From positions 1,178,001 through 1,242,000 of the forward strand of contig NZ_LT615367.1 in NCBI RefSeq assembly GCF_900095885.1: a stretch of 64,000 nucleotides of DNA, given 5' to 3'. The notes under the pieces are model-generated. The model saw only the letters and a list, made by a program, of their open reading frames with translations, did no database searches and was not told the origin of the DNA. The stretch's first letter is position 1. Each line of letters begins with the position of its first letter. Below, piece after piece: positions 24,640 to 33,379 of this stretch. This DNA is from Dickeya aquatica (GTDB lineage: Bacteria > Pseudomonadota > Gammaproteobacteria > Enterobacterales > Enterobacteriaceae). A program made the position numbers and the translations under genes.

Positions 24640-25710
24640 ATGCCACGGTTTTCGATGATCGCGTACGGGTTAGCCTGGATAGCCCTGACAGGGTGTGACG
24701 AGCAAAAACAGGCGCTGACGCCACCTCCGCAGCCGGTAAAAGCACGACAGGTGCAAAAGGTCCGGTATCAAAATGAGGCGCAAATCTCGGGGGAGGTGAC
24801 GGCGCGCTTTCAGGCCGATCTGGCATTCCGCACCGAAGGGCGAGTTATTGCACGTCTGGTTGATGTCGGAAGCCGGGTTCAGAAAGGACAGGTCCTTGCC
24901 CGCCTTGATGATATCGAAAAAAAAGCAGACGTGGATGTTGCCCTGGCAACGTTGCATTCGGCACGCGCAACGCTCCAGCTAAAACAACGTATTTTTAGTC
25001 GCGACCAAAAGTTGCTGACAATCCACGCTATCCCACAGGCCGAGTGGGATCAGGCGCGTGAGGATTTAAGCAGTGCGCAGGCTGGGGTGGTCAGCGCGCA
25101 GTCTTCACTTGATACGGCGAAGGATGCACTGACGTATACCGAACTCAAGTCCGATGCTGATGGTGTGATTGTTTCGCGGCAACTGGAAGTTGGACAGGTG
25201 GTCGCTTCAGCACAAACCGTGCTCACTCTGGCGCATGATGGCCCCCGTGATGCGGTATTTGATGTACCGGAAGCGATTTTACTCAATGAACATGCTGGCG
25301 ATGCCCTCCTGGTGAGATTGATTTCGGCAGAAGAAGGGGAGGCTGTCACCGCGCAAGTACGCGAAATGGCCCCCGTGCTGGATGAAGCCAGTGGCACCGT
25401 GCACGTTAAAACCGCATTACCCGTCTCTGCGCAATGGCCGCTCGGCGCACCCGTTGTCGGCAATATCGTGGTCAGCGAGCAACCGGGCATTTTACTGCCA
25501 CCCGGTGCGCTGACATCACATCAGGGCAAACCCGCGGTGTGGGTGATAGCGGAAGGGAAAGATACGGTTTCCCTGCATGAGATCTCGGTTGCACGCTATC
25601 GTTCGCAAGACGTTATCGTGACCGCCGGTCTTACATCCGGTGCGTGGGTGGTGACTGAGGGCAGCAAATTTCTGGTAGCAGGACAGCATGTTTCCAGGGA
25701 GCAACCGTGA
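24640..25710 (+). CDS. RND efflux periplasmic adaptor (membrane fusion lipoprotein) 1
   Basis: A 356-residue HlyD/AcrA-type adaptor linking an inner-membrane RND pump to an outer-membrane channel. The lipobox ALTGC marks a lipoprotein. The lipoyl half-motifs (AFRTEGRVIARLVDVGSRVQ and ADGVIVSRQLEVGQVV) flank a helical hairpin, and the beta-barrel and membrane-proximal domains follow. GAGGAT lies 5 bases before the ATG at 24640; the in-frame extension to 24574 runs into the operator and is not supported. First gene of the TetR-controlled operon, 1 base before the second adaptor gene. Confidence 0.85.
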   Translation: MPRFSMIAYGLAWIALTGCDEQKQALTPPPQPVKARQVQKVRYQNEAQISGEVTARFQADLAFRTEGRVIARLVDVGSRVQKGQVLARLDDIEKKADVDVALATLHSARATLQLKQRIFSRDQKLLTIHAIPQAEWDQAREDLSSAQAGVVSAQSSLDTAKDALTYTELKSDADGVIVSRQLEVGQVVASAQTVLTLAHDGPRDAVFDVPEAILLNEHAGDALLVRLISAEEGEAVTAQVREMAPVLDEASGTVHVKTALPVSAQWPLGAPVVGNIVVSEQPGILLPPGALTSHQGKPAVWVIAEGKDTVSLHEISVARYRSQDVIVTAGLTSGAWVVTEGSKFLVAGQHVSREQP

Positions 25711-25711
25711 C

Positions 25712-26802
25712 ATGAACCGACAACAATGGTTTTTAATGGGCCCGATGGCGATGGTGCTGGCATCAATCGCGGGGTGTGATGATAAAGCCGCCGTCAATCC
25801 CTCGCCGCGTTACGTGTTATCTGCCACAGCGCTTAAGGAATCCTCCGGCGGGATGAGCCTGGCCGGGACGGTGCAGCCGCGTGTCACCTCCGCGCTTTCC
25901 TTTCAAACGCCGGGCCGTGTCGTGTCCCGGCATGTTGAGGTGGGCGATGAGGTGAAAGCCGGGCAGGTACTCGCCCGGCTCGATCCTCTGGCGTTGGCGT
26001 TCGCTGTACAAAGTGCGCGGGCTAGCGTGCAAGATGCCCAGGCAAAACTGCAAAACGCCGTTATCACGGCGAAGCGTCAACGGAGTCTTGCAGCGGTCAA
26101 TGTCACCAGCGTTGAGAACCTTGAGGCGGCCGAACAAAGCCTTACCGCCGCTCAGGCGGCAGTCGATGTGGCACAGGCCAGACTACGCAAAGCCAGTGAG
26201 CAGTTAAGTTATGCCGAACTGAAAGCGCGCGTGGATGGTGTCATCACCGCAGTGTCGGTTGAGACCGGGCAGACGGTGGCTGCTGGTCAGACGGTATTGC
26301 AGATAGCTTATCTGGGTGAGCGCGATGCCGTGGTTGACCTGCCGGAATCTCAGCTAAAAGACGTGACTCTGGGCCATCGGTTTGAGGTCGCGCTGCAGAT
26401 GGATCCCGCCGTGAAATGGACTGGAGAACTGAGAGAGATTGCCCCGGCGGCAGATGCGGCGACGCGCATGCGCCGGGTGAAAATTGCCATTAATGATGCG
26501 CCCGAGGCGTTTCGTTTAGGCACCGTGGTGACCGTTTCCCCCTGATGGCACGAAAGACTGACACACCGTTGGTTGTCCCCGCTACCGCCATCCTTGAACG
26601 ACAGCAGGCGCATTTCGTCTGGGTGATTAACCCATCCAGCCTGACCGTCAGCCTGAGAGAAATCCAGTTAATGCCTGCATCACAGGGGGATTCGGTACGT
26701 GTATTGGGTGGATTGCAGGAAGGTGAGCAGATCGTTATTGCCGGTGTGAACAGCTTGCAACCGGGGCAAAAAATCCGCATTGAGAGGACGTCTACGCTGT
26801 GA
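25712..26802 (+). pseudogene. RND efflux adaptor 2, frameshifted near its 3' end
   Basis: A second lipoprotein adaptor (lipobox SIAGC) with the lipoyl halves FQTPGRVVSRHVEVGDEVKA and DGVITAVSVETGQTVA and a hairpin region. The frame stops at 26545 after 277 residues, in VVTVSP. The missing last domain (TPLVVPATAILERQQAHFVW and onward) is encoded in the next frame at 26545-26802. Adding one base to the C5 run at 26538-26542 would give a single 363-residue protein of normal length. The stop and the next ATG overlap as TGATG, so two separate polypeptides by coupled translation are possible but unusual. Disruption, phase variation or a sequencing error must be told apart. Confidence 0.75.
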
Positions 26803-29800
26803 ACAAATTTAACCTTTCGGACTGGGCGCTGGAGCACCGATCTCTGGTGTGGTATTTCATCATTATTTCTGCGGTGATCGGTTTCTTTTCCTATCAGGAA
26901 CTGGGAAGAGAAGAAGATCCCGCATTTACCATCAAAACGATGGTCATACAGGCGCAGTGGCCCGGAGCCACTGCGGAAGAAATGACAAATCAGGTGACTG
27001 ACCGTATTGAAAAAAAACTACAGGAAATCGATACATTAAGTCACACCCGCAGCCAGACAACGGCTGGAAAAACGGTTATTTTCGTCGATTTGAAGGAAGA
27101 TACGCCGTCAAAGGATGTTCGTGCCATCTGGCAACGGGTTCGCAATATGATGGCGGATATCCAGGGCAATTTTCCAGTTGGTATACAGGGCCCTTTTTTA
27201 AACGATCGCTTCGATGATGTGTTCGGTAATATTTATGCCTTCACCAGCGATGGCATCAGCCAACGCCAGTTGCGTGATTATGTCAACGATGCGCAAAAGA
27301 AAGTCCTGACCATCCCCAACGTCGGACGCGTTGAGATCCTTGGCGCGCAGGATGAAGTGATTTACCTTGAGTTCAATCCCCGCAAAAGTGCCGAACTGGG
27401 TGTAAGCCGCAGTGACGTTATCGCGGCATTGCAGGCTCAGAATGCCGTGACTGCGTCCGGCGTTATTGAAGCGGGATCGGACCGTATTGCATTACGGGTG
27501 GATGGCGGCTTCGCCTCCGAGCAAAGCCTGCGACACATCAACTTACGTATTAATAATCGCTTCTTCCCGCTTACCGACGTGGTCAACATTACCCGTGGTT
27601 ATGTTGATCCACCGACTTCGCTATTTCGTTACGACGGCAAACCCGCCATCGCGCTGGCGGTAGGCATCAAGTCAGGCAGCAACTTGCTAGTGTTCGGCCA
27701 TGCGCTGGATCGGATTATCGACCATATTATGCACGACCTGCCGGCCGGGGTGTCGGTGTCCAAAGTGTCCGACCAACCCGCGATTGTGGATGACGCCGTG
27801 TCCGGCTTTACCCGTGCCTTATTTGAAGCGGTGGTCATTGTGCTGGCGATCAGTTTTATCAGCCTCGGCGTCAGGGCTGGCCTGGTGGTGGCCATTTCCA
27901 TTCCGCTGGTGCTGGCCATCACTTTCCTGGTGATGTATTACTCCGGCATTTCATTACAACGCATATCCCTGGGTGCACTGATTATCGCGTTAGGACTGTT
28001 GGTCGATGATGCGATGATTGCGACAGAAATGATGGTGGCCCGTCTGGAAATGGGGGATAGCCTCAGAAAAGCGGCAACGCATGTCTACACCTCCACCGCT
28101 TTTCCGATGTTAACCGGAACGCTGGTCACGGTAGCCAGTTTCATTCCCGTCGGTTTTAATGCCAGTAATGCCGGCGAATTTCTGTTCACGTTGTTTGTGG
28201 TGATCGCTGTTTCACTGATCGTGTCCTGGGTTGTCGCGGTACTGATCGCCCCGCTGTTGGGCGTAGCACTGCTGCCGAAGACGATAACAAAGAAAGCCGA
28301 GCACAAGAGCCGCACCGACCACACGTTTTCCCGCATGCTGCAATATTGTCTGCGCCATCGGTGGTTAACCATTGGCAGTACCTGTGCGGCCTTTATCGTT
28401 TCCGTTCTGTGTATGTCGCTGGTGCAACATCAGTTTTTCCCCAGTTCTGACCGGCCGGAGCTGATCGTGGACTGGAACCTGCCGCAAAACAGTTCTATTG
28501 AGGAAACCAGCCGGCAAATGGCGCAATTCGAGCGGGAGAAATTGCAAAATAATCCCGATGTCGATCACTGGTCGAGTTATATCGGCACTGGCGCACCGCG
28601 CTTTATTTTATCCTTCGATGTTCAGCCCTCTTCGGTGTCGCTCGGCCAGATGGTGATTGTGGCGAAAGACATCAAAACCCGGGACCGTTTGCAAAAAGAG
28701 TATCGCGCCTACCTGGCTCACACATTCCCCGGCACGGATGCCTACGTCAAGCTGCTGGACGTAGGCCCGCCAGTGGGTAAGCCGGTGCAGTACCGGGTCG
28801 CCGGGCCGGACATCCAGACAGTACGCACCGAGGCGCATAAACTGGCCGCTGTTATCGGACAAAACCCCTCATTGACCAATCTGGCATTCGACTGGAATGA
28901 ACCTGCCCGGGTGGTCAAGGTGAACGTATTGCAAGATAAGGCCCGTCAGATGGGGGTTTCCTCGCAGGCTATTGCCCAGGCGCTGAATGGTCTGACCGGT
29001 GGCGAGGTGGTCACGCAGGTTCGCGACGATATCTATCTGATCAACGTATTGTGGCGAGGTCAGGCAAAAGATCGCGGTTCGGTGGACGCGTTGCTGGATT
29101 TGCAGCTCGATGGAAACAATGGTCGGCAAGTCCCGCTATCCTCCGTCGCGACGTTCAGTTATCAGCTTGAGCAACCGACTATCTGGCGGCGCGATCGGGC
29201 TGCCACCATCACGCTGAAAGCGGGCGTCAGCGGAGATATTCAACCTGCAACCATTGTGCAGGCTCTTGAGCCAAACGTGGAGGTGTTACGACAGAGCCTT
29301 CCTCAGGGCTATACGATAGAAACAGGCGGAGCGGTTGAAGAGAGTGCGAAAGCACAGGCACCGATAGTGAAGGTGGTCCCCGTCATGCTTTTTGTCATGG
29401 CTACCATGTTGATGATTCAGTTACAAAGTTTTCATCGTCTGTTGTTGGTGTTTTCTGTGGCTCCGTTGGCCTTGATAGGCGTGGTGGCGGCATTGCTGCT
29501 GAGTAATTCCCCTCTGGGCTTTGTCGCCATTTTGGGTGTGTTGGCGCTGGTGGGCATTTTAATCCGCAACTCGGTGATTCTGGTCGTGCATATCGACACC
29601 TTACGTGCCGAAGGAATATCGCCCTGGCAGGCAGTGGTACAGGCCACCGAACATCGTATGCGGCCGATCATGTTAACCGCTGCCGCCGCCACGCTTGCTC
29701 TCATTCCCATCGCGCGCGAGATTTTCTGGGGGCCAATGGCTTATGCCATGATGGGCGGTATTATCGTCGGCACCGTCCTGACGCTATTATTCCTGCCTGT

Positions 29801-29849
29801 GTTGTATGTCACCTGGTTCAACATCCCGCACGAAGAGCAGACGAAATAA
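26799..29849 (+). CDS. RND-family efflux permease (AcrB-type)
   Basis: A 1016-residue resistance-nodulation-division transporter, complete at normal length. It has a first membrane helix after NLSDWALEHRSLVWYF and the large periplasmic loop with AQWPGATAEEMTNQVT. The proton-relay Asp pair is in TM4 (LIIALGLLVDDAMIATEMM), and a second repeat has FVAILGVLALVGILIRNSVI. It exports substrates from the periplasm or inner membrane, driven by protons. GTG start at 26799 overlapping the preceding stop (GTGA), with AGAGG upstream. No outer-membrane channel gene is in the operon, so a shared TolC is presumed. Substrate unknown; the subfamily resembles pumps with two adaptors. Confidence 0.88.
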   Translation: MNKFNLSDWALEHRSLVWYFIIISAVIGFFSYQELGREEDPAFTIKTMVIQAQWPGATAEEMTNQVTDRIEKKLQEIDTLSHTRSQTTAGKTVIFVDLKEDTPSKDVRAIWQRVRNMMADIQGNFPVGIQGPFLNDRFDDVFGNIYAFTSDGISQRQLRDYVNDAQKKVLTIPNVGRVEILGAQDEVIYLEFNPRKSAELGVSRSDVIAALQAQNAVTASGVIEAGSDRIALRVDGGFASEQSLRHINLRINNRFFPLTDVVNITRGYVDPPTSLFRYDGKPAIALAVGIKSGSNLLVFGHALDRIIDHIMHDLPAGVSVSKVSDQPAIVDDAVSGFTRALFEAVVIVLAISFISLGVRAGLVVAISIPLVLAITFLVMYYSGISLQRISLGALIIALGLLVDDAMIATEMMVARLEMGDSLRKAATHVYTSTAFPMLTGTLVTVASFIPVGFNASNAGEFLFTLFVVIAVSLIVSWVVAVLIAPLLGVALLPKTITKKAEHKSRTDHTFSRMLQYCLRHRWLTIGSTCAAFIVSVLCMSLVQHQFFPSSDRPELIVDWNLPQNSSIEETSRQMAQFEREKLQNNPDVDHWSSYIGTGAPRFILSFDVQPSSVSLGQMVIVAKDIKTRDRLQKEYRAYLAHTFPGTDAYVKLLDVGPPVGKPVQYRVAGPDIQTVRTEAHKLAAVIGQNPSLTNLAFDWNEPARVVKVNVLQDKARQMGVSSQAIAQALNGLTGGEVVTQVRDDIYLINVLWRGQAKDRGSVDALLDLQLDGNNGRQVPLSSVATFSYQLEQPTIWRRDRAATITLKAGVSGDIQPATIVQALEPNVEVLRQSLPQGYTIETGGAVEESAKAQAPIVKVVPVMLFVMATMLMIQLQSFHRLLLVFSVAPLALIGVVAALLLSNSPLGFVAILGVLALVGILIRNSVILVVHIDTLRAEGISPWQAVVQATEHRMRPIMLTAAAATLALIPIAREIFWGPMAYAMMGGIIVGTVLTLLFLPVLYVTWFNIPHEEQTK

Positions 29850-30016
29850 GATATTTGACGGATTATCGCGGGTCTGTTGGGCTGGCTGGCACATCAGTTG
29901 TCGTTCTTCATCAGCGACTGCTGCTATGATCGGCATCGCTCGGTCCGGTGGGTGATTTGGGATATTTGGCGATTGAAAAGACTCGCTCAATTCGGACTGA
30001 GTTCCCTTTAAGGGAT

Positions 30017-30331
30017 TTAGGCTGTGTCCCTTAACCTAACAACTGCTTTTATTCTTTTTATTTTCAAATAAATGCGAAGACTGTTGCTTGAGTAACCCTT
30101 ATCCGCCAGTACCGCTTTCGGACGTGATTTCAGATGCCCGCTTTTTCGGATAATCCCGACCCGGTTAAGCCGGGTTTCCGCGTATCGGCTTTCGTGGGCT
30201 TGTCCGCCGCTCAGGCAAAAACTTAAGGGTAACCCTGTGCCATCTGTCGCCAGATGGATTTTGGTGCCAAAGCCGCCGCGAGAGCGACCCAGCCCATGGT
30301 CCTCGTGTTCATCGGGATGTTTTTTTCGCAC
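30017..30331 (-). pseudogene. IS5-family transposase OrfB, truncated
   Basis: A 104-codon frame with the middle of an IS5-type DDE transposase: HALGRSRGGFGTKIHL-type text (here HGLGRSRGGFGTKIHLATDG) and the second catalytic Asp in AVLADKGYSS. It then reads AVVRLRDTA straight into the terminal inverted repeat and stops in flanking DNA. Relatives continue for ~70 more residues containing the catalytic Glu, so this copy cannot encode a complete transposase. It would be joined to OrfA by a +1 (or -2) shift at an A7 run. Confidence 0.8.
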
Positions 30332-30737
30332 CGGCCGCCGCCTTCAGGGCGCGAACATTACTGCCATCCAGCGCGATAACATCCCAGTCAATCAATGCGC
30401 ATTCATCCAGAATCTGGAGTAATTTATTGAAAACACTGTTCATTACTCCGGCTTTAGACCACCGGTTAAAACGGTTGTAAAGGGTTTTCCAGTGACCATA
30501 GCGCTCAGGTAAATCCCGCCACGGCGCGCCAGAGCAAAGCCCCCCAAATACGCCATTCATGACATGTCTGTGCGCAACGTAAGGACGCCCGCCTCTGGAA
30601 GAGCCTCTTTCAGGTGGCAGCATGGGAGACATCAGCGCCCATGCTTCATCGGGGAAATCGTAACGAGCCAAATTGAAGCACTTTTTGTGGTGAACTCATG
30701 TCCCTGATTGTACAAAAAATAGTTACGGGACACAGCC
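30020..30737 (-). mobile_element. Defective IS5-family element (IS427-like, internally deleted)
   Basis: Terminal inverted repeats GGCTGTGTCCC (30020-30030) and GGGACACAGCC (30727-30737) bound 718 bp. IS427-group elements are usually ~830-880 bp, and the missing part corresponds to the transposase C-terminus. No clear target duplication is visible: flanks read TTTA on the left and TGGC on the right. It lies 1 kb after the RND gene and just outside the island. Confidence 0.8.
30309..30671 (-). CDS. IS5-family transposase OrfA
   Basis: A 120-residue N-terminal transposase part: DFPDEAWALMSPMLPPE, then CSGAPWRDLPERYGHWKTLY and the first catalytic Asp in VIALDGSNVRA. It starts with TTG at 30669-30671 near the right inverted repeat and ends just after an A7 slippery run, where IS427-type elements shift frame into OrfB. 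Product incomplete, presumably inactive. Confidence 0.8.
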   Translation of the reverse strand: MARYDFPDEAWALMSPMLPPERGSSRGGRPYVAHRHVMNGVFGGLCSGAPWRDLPERYGHWKTLYNRFNRWSKAGVMNSVFNKLLQILDECALIDWDVIALDGSNVRALKAAAGAKKTSR

Positions 30738-30739
30738 TG

Positions 30740-30808
30740 GCTTTAATCGATAAGATTGACGCTCTATCTGAGCGCATATCAGCACTTGAGAAGTGCAAAT
30801 CATCGTAA
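30740..30808 (+). pseudogene. Possible 3' tail of a gene interrupted by the IS
   Basis: Immediately right of the IS the plus strand reads ALIDKIDALSERISALEKCK and SS before a TAA, a regular heptad-like coiled-coil tail. No matching upstream part was recognised left of the IS. Small and uncertain. Confidence 0.25.
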
Positions 30809-30866
30809 ATCGCAACGACACCCGCTAGAGCACCTGTATCAATTTCGTATTTAGAGGCTATCTATA

Positions 30867-30928
30867 TAACTAATTGATTTTTATGGTACGCCCTACAGGA
30901 TTCGAACCTGTGACCTACGGCTTAGAAG
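30867..30928. repeat. Left attachment repeat of the argU island
   Basis: 62 bases matching 56216-56277 at 59 positions. The last 45 bases (30884-30928) are identical and equal the 3' part of tRNA-Arg(UCU) from CCA through the T arm to the anticodon-stem/loop. The 5' part of the tRNA is absent here, so this is the displaced end produced by integration. Confidence 0.9.
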
Positions 30929-31115
30929 TGCGTAGGTCTTCTTTTTTTACCCCCTGAAAACCAATTAAAAAAATCACTTTTTACTTATAAAACATTACAG
31001 TATAGGATTCCTCATGTTGATGCAAATTGATGGGAATGGATCTCTATGGACTGAGTTTACTTACATACGCCGTTACATTAGATTCTAATGTCAGAAACCC
31101 GTTAAGGAGCGCCCA

Positions 31116-32441
31116 ATGGCTATTTCAAGACAAAAACTCACCTTAGAACGCCTCCGTAAATTTGAACTCACTGAAGGTAAATCCCAAGTCTTTCTTTGGG
31201 ATACGGAAGTGCCAGCACTGGCTTGCCGCGCAACTAAAGGAACGAAAGCATATATTTTCCAAAGTGTATTTCTGGGCAAAACGCTGCGCATGACCATCGG
31301 CAATATCAATGACTGGAAGATTGATGATGCCCGAAGCGAAGCCAGACGATTGCAAACCTTGGTAGATACTGGAACAGACCCCAGAATTGCAAAAGCCGAG
31401 AAAATCGCTGCGCTGCAATCTCAGCAAGCTGAATATCACAGGGGAAAAGTGATCTTTTCTGTTGCTTGGGAGGAATATCTTGAAGAGTTAAAAACGGGCA
31501 TAAGTGCAAAGACCAAACGCCCCTATTCTCAGCGATACCTTGCCGATCACATAAGGCTTTCAGATCGAGGCGGCAATGCCAAAAAAGTAGGTAACGGTCA
31601 AACGATGGCTGCACCGCTGGCATACTTTCTTGATTTGCCACTCAGCGAAATAACACCAATGCTTGTAACTGATTGGTTAACCCGAGAAAGACAAACTCGC
31701 CCTACTGTTACCGCTAACGCCTATCGGATACTGCGAACATTCCTTAAGTGGGTTGAAGACCATAAACAGTTTCACGGCGTAATACCGACAGACTTAACAC
31801 AAGATAGAAACGTCAGAAAAATGGTCCCCGTATCAGCCAGTAAAGCTGATGACTGTTTGCAAAAAGAGCAGCTTGAAAACTGGTTTACCGAAGTAAAACG
31901 GTTAAGCAATCCAATGATATCAACCTACCTTCAGGTGCTCTTGCTGACGGGAGCACGCCGAGAGGAAATTGCTTCACTGTGCTGGGAGGATATTGATTTC
32001 AAATGGTCCAGTATGCGCATCAAGGATAAGGTTGAAGGCGAACGTACTATTCCGCTGACGCCATATGTATCAGCCCTATTGTCAAAACTGGCCAATACAA
32101 GAAAAGCGAAGTCTGATAACAGCCAATGGGTTTTTAATAGTAACAGTAAAAGCGGAAAAATAGTTGAACCCAGAAAGGCTCATAACCAAGCTTTGCTGCG
32201 AGCAAAACTTCCTCATATAAGCTTACACGGCCTACGCCGAAGCTTCGGTACGCTTTCAGAATGGGTCGAAGTACCGACAGGCGTTGTTGCGCAGATTATG
32301 GGCCATAAACCTAGTGCCCTTGCTGAGAAACACTATCGCCGCCGCCCATTAGATTTGTTACGTAAGTGGCATGAAAAAATCGAGATTTGGATACTGGAAC
32401 AAGCAAAAATCAGCAAAGAAAAAAACGTTGATATGCGTTGA
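31116..32441 (+). CDS. Tyrosine-type site-specific integrase (P4-like)
   Basis: A 441-residue tyrosine recombinase that integrated and can excise the island at argU. An N-terminal arm-binding domain of the P4-integrase type (DUF4102; LACRATKGTKAYIFQSVF) is followed by a SAM-like core-binding domain and the catalytic domain. The active site is complete: Arg281 in LTGARREEI, His371 and Arg374 in LHGLRRSF, His397 in MGHKPS and Tyr407 in KHYRRR. GGAG lies 7-8 bases before the ATG. It sits 188 bases from the left repeat and reads into the island. A small HTH gene downstream could be its directionality factor. Confidence 0.93.
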   Translation: MAISRQKLTLERLRKFELTEGKSQVFLWDTEVPALACRATKGTKAYIFQSVFLGKTLRMTIGNINDWKIDDARSEARRLQTLVDTGTDPRIAKAEKIAALQSQQAEYHRGKVIFSVAWEEYLEELKTGISAKTKRPYSQRYLADHIRLSDRGGNAKKVGNGQTMAAPLAYFLDLPLSEITPMLVTDWLTRERQTRPTVTANAYRILRTFLKWVEDHKQFHGVIPTDLTQDRNVRKMVPVSASKADDCLQKEQLENWFTEVKRLSNPMISTYLQVLLLTGARREEIASLCWEDIDFKWSSMRIKDKVEGERTIPLTPYVSALLSKLANTRKAKSDNSQWVFNSNSKSGKIVEPRKAHNQALLRAKLPHISLHGLRRSFGTLSEWVEVPTGVVAQIMGHKPSALAEKHYRRRPLDLLRKWHEKIEIWILEQAKISKEKNVDMR

Positions 32442-32547
32442 TTTTCTTTTTTATCAATAGGTTAATGATGATTTTTGTATGTTGACAAACCTATAAACTT
32501 AGATAAAAATCGACTCATAATCTTAACCATAAAGGAGATGTATCAGG

Positions 32548-32997
32548 ATGTTTGATCTTAATACTAGTTCCAGCACCATTAACGATGATCAAGAAATTCT
32601 GGCGAACATGCTAGGGTCGAATGATGTAAGTTTTGAAATCCAATACCATGCACCATCAGCTAATGCACAGCCTCTTGATGAATGGTTTAAAAATCATTAC
32701 AAGAAAGTTGCTCTTCATGCAATGAATCAGGCTATTCATCAGAAACACCTAAGGGTTAAGTCACTCAGCCTTACACTTCAGAATATGATATCTCATTGTG
32801 TGCCACGTACTGGCTCGGCAATTAAGTCACGGCGTAGCAGCAAATCAGCTAAAAACTCTTCATCTTCTGGTTCTAACGATGGAAGTGATCCCGAACCTGC
32901 CAGTGGTTTTGGTTCCCTCTTCCTTTCTTGTTTTTGTCTCCTTACTCTCCCATTAAATTCATTTGCCAACAACTCTATTACAGAGGTGGCAGCATGA
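32548..32997 (+). CDS. Unrecognised 149-residue protein coupled to an HTH gene
   Basis: I do not recognise this protein. The N-terminal ~90 residues are polar with a helical part (WFKNHYKKVALHAMNQAIHQ). A serine- and basic-rich low-complexity stretch (residues ~92-115: RRSSKSAKNSSSSGSNDGSD) follows. The end carries a hydrophobic segment (FLSCFCLLTLPLNSFA) that could be a membrane anchor. AAAGGAGATGT precedes the ATG at about 11 bases. The stop overlaps the start of the next gene (ATGA), implying coupled expression with the HTH protein. Position right after int suggests a role in island maintenance or regulation, but nothing in the sequence proves it. Confidence 0.55.
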   Translation: MFDLNTSSSTINDDQEILANMLGSNDVSFEIQYHAPSANAQPLDEWFKNHYKKVALHAMNQAIHQKHLRVKSLSLTLQNMISHCVPRTGSAIKSRRSSKSAKNSSSSGSNDGSDPEPASGFGSLFLSCFCLLTLPLNSFANNSITEVAA

Positions 32998-33224
32998 ATC
33001 AATCCAAAGTATTGCAATTATCAGAAATGGATAATATCTCGCTTGTATCCACGACGGAATTAGCTAACTTGCTCAAGCGTAAACCTCAGACGATCAGAAT
33101 GTGGCTATGTAATGATCGACTCCCATCAGGGCTAGTTAGACCAATCAACCTTAATAATAGAAATTATTGGTTTTTAGATGATGTCAGAAATTATTTAAAG
33201 TCATTGCAGGTAGTTGATGTTTAG
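32994..33224 (+). CDS. Small helix-turn-helix protein (AlpA/excisionase-like)
   Basis: A 76-residue protein with a MerR/AlpA-type helix-turn-helix: LVSTTELANLLKRKPQTIRM followed by WLCNDRLPSGL and a tryptophan-rich wing (NYWFLDDVRNYLKSL). In P4-like elements such proteins regulate integrase and act as excisionases. It overlaps the preceding gene by 4 bases (ATGA), so the ATG at 32994 is likely used; longer in-frame starts lie within the upstream gene. Downstream follows a 155-base AT-rich gap before the YfjI-like gene. Family placement is by motif only. Confidence 0.65.
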   Translation: MNQSKVLQLSEMDNISLVSTTELANLLKRKPQTIRMWLCNDRLPSGLVRPINLNNRNYWFLDDVRNYLKSLQVVDV

Positions 33225-33379
33225 TATTTATGGAAATTTAATTTAAATTAGATGGCGAGAGGTTTTCTCGTCTCATAAAACTTTACATTTCATTATTAGG
33301 ATGGAGATTTGCTTATATAGATAAGTGGATCTCCCCTGAAGTCATTTGATTTTTCAATGATAAAAAGGGTCTAATATGC

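Noticed and set aside
30884..30930. Second tRNA-Arg gene next to the integrase
   Set aside because: Only the 3' 45 bases of the tRNA are present; the acceptor 5' strand, D arm and half of the anticodon arm are missing. It is an attachment-site fragment.
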